Source: Limnomonas spitsbergensis
Taxonomy: Eukaryota; Chlorophyta; Chlorophyceae; Chlamydomonadales
Assembly (NCBI GenBank): GCA_037349105.1
Contig: JAYJMM010000104.1
Span: 2,886,001 to 2,950,000 of the forward strand
Reading direction: 5' to 3'
DNA: 64,000 nt
In this document: in pieces, positions 34,929 through 44,300 of the stretch
Numbering within the stretch: position 1 is the stretch's first letter
Layout of the letters: each line of letters begins with the position of its first letter
Made by a program: the position numbers and the translations under genes
The notes under the pieces: generated by a model
Database searches by the model: none
Told to the model about the DNA's origin: nothing
What the model saw: only the letters and a program-made list of their open reading frames with translations

Positions 34929-35366
34929 GGTAGCAAGAGATCTGTAAAAAAATGTCGTGCCAGTCTGAAGGATGGCCTTGGTAAGCGAGGCAGAAATTTT
35001 TAAATCTGGGGCGAATGGATTTTATGACTAGCAAGGGTGGGAGGGCGATCTAGCACTTTACCCACTGGCTTCTGCAGCTGGCCGTTGATGTACACCCCCT
35101 CGCCCCACCCTTCCCAAACAGAGAGATCTCTCGCGAGAGGGATCTTTACCAGATCTCAACTGACAATCTCAGCCTCTGTTCGCCGCAGCAGGAATGGATG
35201 TACGGCATCCGTTATTTTGAATCGCACGGAGGCGATGGATTCAAAACAGACATTGTGCCAGCCGACATCTCCCGTTCCTCGCAACGCACACCAGCCTCTG
35301 AACATAGGCAGTAGCTTGGATCCATCCAGCTTAACCTCCAGATTTCGCAAGGTTGGTACCGGCACC
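34929..35366. promoter_or_regulatory. Shared promoter region of GAPN and APC4 (head-to-head genes)
   Basis: Only 438 bp separate the GAPN ATG (34928, minus) and the proposed APC4 ATG (35367, plus), so this must hold both 5' untranslated regions and promoters. I see no TATA box. The palindrome TCTCGCGAGA is present at 35129-35138; in animals this 10-mer is known from bidirectional housekeeping promoters, but its meaning in algae is unknown. A coding-like minus-strand frame covers 35156-35370 (see findings). Confidence 0.55.
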
Positions 35367-38300
35367 ATGGAGGTCGACATGGGTCCCCGCCCGCCCATGT
35401 GCATCCCAAGCGGCCTCAGCGTGGTAGCAGCAGCTTTACCCTCCTTCACCATGCTGCATGACAAGCAGCTGGCCTCTGAGGCGGTACTTGCTGACTGGTG
35501 CCCCAGCATGGACCTGCTGGCTGTCCTCACGGAGGACAACCAGCTGACCTTGTACCGCCTGGACATGCAGAGGCTGTGGGTGGCATGCCCGGATGTGCCT
35601 GTCACCGCCCTGAGCTGGAAGCCAGATGGTGAGGGCCTGCTTTTCTTGCATTCCAACCTCTTGGCATGCGCAATCCAACCACCATGATGCTTCAAAGGAC
35701 ACATACATGCCACATGGATCCATGCATGCCAGGAACTATTGAATGCTGGCGGCCATGCAAAAATATTGGTCTCATGCAGACTCGCAAGCCATGCAAGCTA
35801 GCTGACATAGAAAAACATGTTCACATGCACGAGCCAGAGCTGATCAACTTGGCCTGACTATCTAGGGTCAGCATGCTGACGTGCCAATGTGGGATACACC
35901 TGTTTTGCACGTCAGATCTGAGATCAGCATTCAAACAGAATGCACCTGAATGGCAACCAAGGCAGGCATGGCAGAGCTCATTAAGCCCTCAGATGGTACG
36001 CCTTGAATGCCGAACAGTACACTGAGTTCAAGGCATCCCTATCAGAGCACCATCAACAGCACGACATCAGCCTTTTATATATATAGCTGCGCTGGCATTA
36101 CGACACCTGCACGACTTTAGGCTGCAAGGATGCATGGATGCTTGACTGCATGGCTGCTTGGTTGCATGGCTGCATGGCGCAGGCAAGACTGTCGTTACCG
36201 GGCACCAGGACGGCTCCATCACGCACTACAACGTGGAACAGGGAGAAGTGCTTCACCAAGTGAGATGAGCCTAGACTAAGGGTTAGAACTCAAGCCTAAA
36301 CCCTAGATCTTGAACCCTGAACCAGAAACAACAGCAGCGGCTAGGGCTATGATTCAGCAACACCCTCTTCCTTGCAATAACTAGGGCTGTGAAGCAGTAA
36401 TACTGCTCCCCCCCTCTACCTTAACTGCCTAGGGCCATGATCCTGCAACGCGCTTCCCCTGCTGCACTGGCAGCTTCAAATCATGACTTCATGCTCCACA
36501 CCTGCCCCAGGTTGCTGCGGCTGCAGGGCCCCACTCGGGATCTGCTGTGGTCCACTTGTCGTGGGTAGAGGCCGAGGGGCGGGGCAAGACGGTGGAAATG
36601 CTGCAGGTGAGGGAGGTGTTGCGCAACTGCAGCAGGACGAAGCAAAGCGTACCGCGACAGTACAGGTGTTGTGCCATGATGTTGCACAATACTGGCAGCG
36701 TTTGATAAATGTGAAGCACATGCTCGACGGCTCACAGTGGCACACAGCACTGATGCAGAAGTGTGGCAAATGAAAGGAAGTCCCACAAAGAAGCACATGG
36801 GCAGTGGGCACCCAGCACCACCATTACCTGGTTCCACATGGTTTAAGTCATAGCAGGGGACCTTCATTTATCCGTTTCAGGGGTGGGCTCTAGGACATGT
36901 GTATTGCAACATATGGGGGTATATATATATGTTACACACCGGTAAATAGATAAATTAATAAGACACCCTGAGGCTTGTCCTGTTATCCAGTCCCCGGTGT
37001 TCTAGTTGAAGGGGGGGGATCTGAAGCAGGCCCCAGCCATTTGTATTTTTCGAAATTGTAGTACCGGTAGCTCCTCTTGGCTTTCGCTTTCCCCTCCCCC
37101 CCCCACACCCCTTTCCGCCCCTTGACGCCCAACACCCCGTACCTGCCCCTCCAGCACCTTCAGTACCGCCACACCCGCTTCTTCAGCCGGCCGCCCTCCG
37201 CCTCGGACCCGGCTCCGAAACCACCCACACCCGCTGACCTGGACCTCACCAAGCCTGCCCCGCTGGCCGAGTGGCCGCAGCCGCCTGCTGACCTGCACCT
37301 GCTGCTCAGCTGTGATGCCCGGGGCGTAATCTGCGTGGCCGCCTCTGGCCAGCTGCAGGTGGCGGTGCTGGACGTGAGGGTCGCCTGTGGCCTGGAGAAG
37401 GCGCCGACGCAGGTAGTAAAAGGAGGACCGGTAACGTCCGAGCTGCGTTGTTGTTGCTGCTGTTATTTTTACGGAGGTTGAGGCAAGGAATGCAGCCAAC
37501 AATATTGGATTCCATGGCCGCTTGTGGCTTGAAAGTTATGCCGACGCAGTTAGTAGTAAGACAAGTGATGTTATTGCTGTGAGATCTACAGCCACAGTAA
37601 CAGCTGCAGCTATAGATGTTATTGTCACGATGGCAGTCACGATGGCAGTCACGATGGCAGTCACGATGGCAGAGTGTGAAGTTTGCATTACGGGGGGTCT
37701 CACATCCTGTGTGTGGAGAACGGACCGGATGCTTCTCACCCTCCAGCCTCATGATCAGCTCTCTTGCAGGACACTCCGGTGCTGCAGTAAAAATGCTGGG
37801 ACATGTTTTTACAAAACAAAAGCTCCACTCCCCCCAAACGCACACACGCAAAACGTACATGTCACGCGATCGAGGCTACTTAATTACCTTCAATTGATCT
37901 CTGTCCTCTGCCCAGATCCAAGCGTACATGTCCCGAGATCTACGCAACCTCCTAATCCCAATTATATCTCTGTCCTCTGCTACAGATCCAAGCATACATG
38001 TCCCGAGATCTACGCAGCCTGGTGGCTATCCTTCACACAGAAAATCACATTGCCTGCTTGCCAGACCCGTCAGCTCCCAGCACCTCACCGCCAGCCGGGG
38101 CGGACGGTACTGAAGCTTGGGCAGGTTCAGATGTACAGTCGGGTGGATCTGGATCTGCTGGATCTGCTGGATCTGCTGGATCCACCGTTTGTGCCACCTC
38201 TGTGGAGCTTGCAGTGTTTGGCTGCCCCGCGTTGCATGATAACGTGTCGCTGCTGCAGCAGACGGCGGTCCTCTCCGTCCATCTGCGGGAGGTGATGGCA

Positions 38301-41300
38301 GGTGATGAGAAATGGAAGAGGGCTGGGAGGGTATCTAGTGATGAAAGTAAACACAGTGGAATGTAGGCCCTTATGGCAGGTATCCCCGCCCCGTTCCTCC
38401 TATCCCCTGGACCCCATCTGGAAGCTTGACCCACTGATACCCTCCCCTTTTTTATTTTGAACAAAGATTTTGAAATCAATAAATAGGACAAAAGTAGAGC
38501 TGGTTAGAGCTGGTTAAACCCACCGCTGCCCTCTCTCCACCAAACCCTTGGTCTTCCCAGCCCTCCACCTCACCCAATGCTCTCTTGCCCTGTCCCCTCT
38601 TCCCTGTCCAGGCACCCAGCAGGACGTCTCCATTCCTCTTCCCCATCAGACCTCTCCCTTCCCCGCCCTCTTCCCCCCTGACCTTCTCTCTGTTAAGGTG
38701 CCCGGCACGGCCTCTCCTCCGCCTGTCGTGAATGGGGCGCAGCGCAGGACGAGCTGCGCAAGCGTCTGGGTCAGATGGCGCAGAGCCTCCGAGACCATGA
38801 GGAAGTGGTGCCCGGAGTCGCGCCTCCCCGGCCAGAGGACTGGATGGAGGACGAAGAGCTGGTGGAGGGGCAGCTGGTGTGTATGTTGGCCTCTGGTAAG
38901 CGCTGGTGGTGTGACTGCTGGCCTCTGGTGAGCGCTGGTATGGATGCTGGCCTCAGGCATGCGCTGTGGGTGTAAATCCTGGCTTCAGTGCGGGAGGACT
39001 AGGCACCCATGCTCGGATGCTCCATTCACACTTGCTCGGATGCTCCATTCACACTTGCTTGGATGTACCTATCATGCATGCATAGATGCTCCCATCACAC
39101 TTGCATGGATGCACTTATCATGCATGCATGAATGCACCTATTGCACTTGCATGGATGCACCTGCCATGCATGCATGCATGCATGCATGCATGCGCTCATT
39201 ATGAACGCATGGATACGCGCCTCTCTTGCGTACATAAATGCCTTTCTTTGCAATATCTGAAACCTTTTGGCGCCTATCAGGCGGCAACGGAAATCACCTC
39301 ACACCAATCCTTTTGCATGGATAGCAGTATGCTGGCGCTGTTGCATCCACACGTCTGAATCCGACTTCCCCGCGCCCATCCTCTGGACCAGGCTGTGCCA
39401 GCCCCGGTATGCACGCCTTCCTGACCGGCGCCCTCGGGGAGCACGGCCTGCGGCGCATGGCGAAGGTGGTGGACCAGGCGGTACAAGCGGTACATGCGCT
39501 GCTGCTGGACCAGGTACTGCCTGCGCTGCGTGTCGCGACGTTCCTGCTCGGCGAGCTCAAGGGCCTGGCACTAAGCGGGGAGATCCTCGAGCGAGCGGGA
39601 GGCGGGTGCGAGCGGGCCGCGCTTCGCACCGGCGGGATAGATGCTGGGTCGCAGGCGGAGGGTGTGGAGGAGGAAGAGCAGGAGGAGGAGGAGGTGGGCC
39701 TACCTTCCCTGGGCCTGGACGGGGAGCTGGCCTGCCTTGCTGAGCTGGCGGGTGCCAAGGCGCTGCTGCAGTGTGAAGCCTTGAGGGAGGCGGTGACGGC
39801 GCTCGGCTGCCAGCTGAGAGGCTTCTTTGGCTGGCTGCATCGCACCTGGTACGAGCTGGAGGGTGGAGGCAAGGTGAGCAGGCAGGAGCAGCAGGCTGGT
39901 GCGTTGGTCAATGGAGTGGGGAGTTACAAGTACTTGGGACAATGAAAAGTGTGTCTCTTCTTCGGGTGGAGGAGTAGGAGGCAGGAGGGAGTGGTCGTGA
40001 GGAGGGAAAGGAGGAGGGGGGGGGGGGGGGGCGAGGGAGGAGGGAATGGCTGTGAAGGTGATGATGGTTACACTTTCAGATACTATGTGTGACTTAATGT
40101 TCATTTTGCCATGGGGAAGATACAGGAAGCTATTTGGGGGGAGTGGGGGATGCTGGGCGGATGTGAGGTGGGCACTCGTTTTGTCAGGAGCTGCTGTCAC
40201 TGAGGCTCGCTCAAGGGGCCTACAAGGTCGCATTTGCCTGCTCTCACCTGCAAGGCTGGGCAGAGTCAAACACTCGGCTTGCCACCCCATGTCTACCTCT
40301 AGTTATCCAGTCCTTTATGCTTTCTTAACATTATCTTAGCTTACTTGTCCTGTCTCTATTTTGAGCAGAGGGAGTGAGAACACAGCTGCCAACTGCCACA
40401 CTTCATAGCGATTGGGGGATCTGTCATGGCCACGCTCTGCAATGGGGATTATACCGGTATACTGCTATTGCCTTTCTATTTCACACAAGGATGGATTGGG
40501 GAAGTCGCTGGCCGCTGCCTGTCTAGCCCGCAGTACAACATGACAGTACTGGCACGACAACCCTGTGCCGTACCACCAGCAGTTGGATGTCGTACTGCCG
40601 TGTCCTCCCTCTCTCTCATTTGGGGGGTCCACACTGCCAGACCCTTTTGAAAAAGCTGAAGGGTGAATCCATTGACAGCCTAACGACAACTTTGTCCGCT
40701 TGTGAGCCCAAGCATGTCTCTTATCATGCATTATGTTTTGATCTATGACCCCTGTATCGCTAGCTCGCCTCTCAGCACCGCTGGATCTCGTCCTGTGTGC
40801 AGGATTCAAATGGACAGGCCTCATTAGCAGGCCCCCCAGGCGATACAACAGGCATTCTGGACATCATGGAGCTGTTGTCGGGCCATTTAGCGCATGATGC
40901 CATCATGCCAGACCTCAAGGTGCCGCAGGGGGGGGGGCAGGGGAGGGTAGAAGGGGGGAAGGGTAGGAGAGTTAGGGGAATGTACAGGTGGGGGAGTGCC
41001 CAGGGGGCAGACAGGCAGGCAGACAGAGGGGGACGAGAGGGACAGGAGACAGGTAGGGGAAGGTAGAGGGGGGTGGGGTGTCCAGGGGGCAGGCAGGCAG
41101 GCAGACAAGGGGGGGGGGGGGGCTCAGCAGTCACTTCAGAATTCTCCTTCTCAGCCTTCGGCCCCTAAAAACTTTCGCAGGGATTGGCTCCCTTTCCCAA
41201 TGCTTGTCCTGTATGCCCTGCTGGCAGCATGGCTTGCCAGTTGTCACAAGTGCTGCTTGTGGGTTTGCCGCCGGAGATCCTGTCCACCTCGACCTGACGA

Positions 41301-44300
41301 CATAACATGCTTCGATATTCATCATACCGTATACCCCCTGCCCGCCTCTTCATGGCTCTTCCGTTAAGGCCTGATGTATTGAACGGCCTGCCTGAGTGCC
41401 CCCCCTCCCCCGTGGTTCAGGAGCATAAGGCCTAAACCCTGATTTCTCAAACCCCCAACCCTCCACACTCCTCTGTGTTTCAGGAGCCTGGTCGGTTCCC
41501 TGTGGATGGCCCGGTGGCCAGCTTGACATTCCCCAATGCATCGGATCTGGAGGAGGCCAAGGAGCTGATGGAGGCCATGTACAGGTCAGGGGGTAGGCAT
41601 GTGCAGGGGGTGGGCATGTGCAGGAGGTAGGCATGTGCAGGGGGGGTGGGCATGTGCAGGGGGTAGGCATGTGCAGGGGGGGTGGGCATGTGCAGGGGGG
41701 GTGGGCATGTGCAGGGGGGGGGGGCATGTGCAGGGTGGGTGGGCATGTGCAGGGGGGGTAGGCATGTGCAGGGGGGGTGGTCATGTGCAGGGGGTAGGCA
41801 TGTGCAGGGGGGGTGGTCATGTGCAGGGGGTAGGCATGTGCAGGGGGGGTGGGCATGTGCAGGGGGGGTGGGCATGTGCAGGGGGGGGGGGCATGTGCAG
41901 GGTGGGTGGGCATGTGCAGGGGGTAGGCATGTGCAGGGGGGGTGGGCATGTGCAGGGGGTAGGCATGTGCAGGGGGGGTGGGCATGTGCAGGGGGGGTGG
42001 GCATGTGCAGGGGGGGGGGCATGTTCAGGGTGGGTGGGCATGTGCAGGGGGGGTGGGCATGTGCAGGGGGGGTAGGCATGTGCAGGGGGGGTGGGCATGT
42101 GCAGGGGGGGTGGGCATGTGCAGGGGGGGTGGGCATGTGCAGGGGGGGTGGGCATGTGCAGGGGGGGTGGGCATGTGCAGGGGTAGACATGTGCAGGGGG
42201 GGTGGGCATGTGCAGGGGAAGACATGTGCAGGGGGGGTGGGCATGTGCAGGGTCGGGGGAGGGGAAGCTGGTGAATAGGAGAGAGGGTGGAAAGCTGGCA
42301 TGTGCAGGGGGGGGATGGGGGGCGGGCATGTGTAGGTGGGGGGGGGGGGGGGGGGCATGTGCACGGACGGGGGAGGGGAAGCTGGTGAATAGGAGAGAGG
42401 GTGGAAAGCTGGCATGTGCAGGGGGGGGATGGGGGGCGGGCATGTGTAGGTGGGGGGGGGGGGGGCATGTGCACGGACGGGGAGGGGAAGCTGGTGAATA
42501 GGAGAGAGGGTGGAAAGCTGGCATGTGCAGGGGGGGGATGGGGGGCGGGCATGTGTAGGTGTGGGGGGGGGGGGGGGGCATGTGCACGGACGGGGGAGGG
42601 GAAGCTGGCATGTTCAGGGGTGGAGGGCAGTTATGTGCAGGTAGTGGGGGGAGATGCTGGTGAATAGTTGGAAGGGAAGAAATGCTTGCATGCTCTGGTG
42701 GGAGGGGAGAGGTATGTGCAGGGGTGGGGGAGAGGATGCTGGTGACTAGGAGGGAGGGGGGAAAGCTGGCATGTATGATGTGTATGTGGTTGTGGGGATC
42801 AGCATGTTTAGGTGGAGGGGGGGCGGGCATGTACAGGTGGGGAGGGGGGGCAGGCAGGCATATGTGGGTGGGGGGAGGGGGGCAGGCATGCACACTTATG
42901 AGTTATGAGGAGGGGGACGGTCGTGTACAGGTGTGTGGTGGGGGCAGGCATGCACATGTGGAGGGGGGGCAGTCATGTTCAGGTGGAGGGGGGGTGATGT
43001 GCACAAATGGGATGGGACAGGCGCATGTGCTGTCCGTTCCAAGGCTGTGTGGACTTGGCACTCTGGTGCCTTCACACCTTAACGTGCTTACACCATTACA
43101 CCTCCACACCGTAACATGCTGTTGTGATTACACTTTATTACACTTGCATGATTAAATGGTTGCGTCTCATCACCCTGACATTCCCATGCAATACACCATT
43201 ATTCCATTCCACACATTCTCATGCTAATAGGATTGCACCTTCACACGCAATGGGTGCCGCCATGCTCAGCAGGAATAGCAGATGCTTAGTCAAGGCGTGG
43301 GAGCTGTGTTAAGGGTTGGGGTTCAAGACCTAGACCTCGTTAACCAAAGGGTTGGAGGGGAGGGGGCAGCAGCGCAGGTTTTAGAGGCCAAAGGGAAGCC
43401 ACATCCGCTCCGTAGCCAAGAGGACGTCAAATTTCAATTTCAAGGGAGCAGTCTGGTGCAGTTTTTTTTTTTTAGTAATATTTAGTATACAATACTAAAC
43501 ATTTTTTTCGCTTGCCGGCAGAAAAAAGACCCGCAACCAGCTCCCCTCCCTAATTCCTTTGACCTGGGGGGGGATTTCACTGCCAGCTCATCTCCTCCAC
43601 TACCAACTGTTTAACCTCATGCCCCCCAAATACCAACAGACACACACTCCCACCTTCCACAGCACCCGTGCCCCCCCACCACCACCATACACTCCCCTAC
43701 CTTCCACACACCACACACTCCACACCAACTTCCCCACCTTCCCCCCCTCCCTCACCCCCCTCGACACACCCTCCCCCGCCTGCCACAGCCCCCTTATCCC
43801 TGAGGACATCGCAGCCTGCCTGGCACCCGCAATGGACCGCACGCAGCAGGCCGGAGCTGCTTGCGAGGCCGCTGCGCCCCGCACCCCGCACGTCACAGGC
43901 ACCTGGCCCAGCCAGCCGCTGTGCGCCCAGGTCCAGCTGATGGGCCGGTTGTGTGAGGAGCTGCTTGGGGGAGTGCAGGCACGGGTGTCACCGGGCATGC
44001 GGCCAATACTCAGGGTGAGAAGCCCTGAACCCTAAATCCTTTTACCTGGATCCTTAAACCTTTAAACTCAACCCTGAACCTCAGATGCAAATGTCACCAT
44101 GCGTGCAGCCACTGCTGAGGGTAAGAAACTCTCAAGCCTGAACCCTTAACCATAAAGCCTGAACCCTCAACCTAGATGCAGACCTAAGTAGCCATGTGGC
44201 CAGGGCTGAGGGTGTGTGGCAACTGCATGGGGTTGGTTTTGATTTGATGCACAGCCCTACTTGTCTTAAGGGGCCAAGCGGCACATGAGGTACAAGGATC

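Noticed and set aside
37919..38113. Upstream copy of the APC4 exon 5 start as a real exon
   Set aside because: It reads into the wrong frame and stops; only the copy starting at 37986 continues the WD40 and Apc4 long domain in phase.
41350..42893. Long HMPTPPAHA (minus) and MCRGGGHVQGG (plus) open frames
   Set aside because: By-products of the 20-bp minisatellite in APC4 intron 9.
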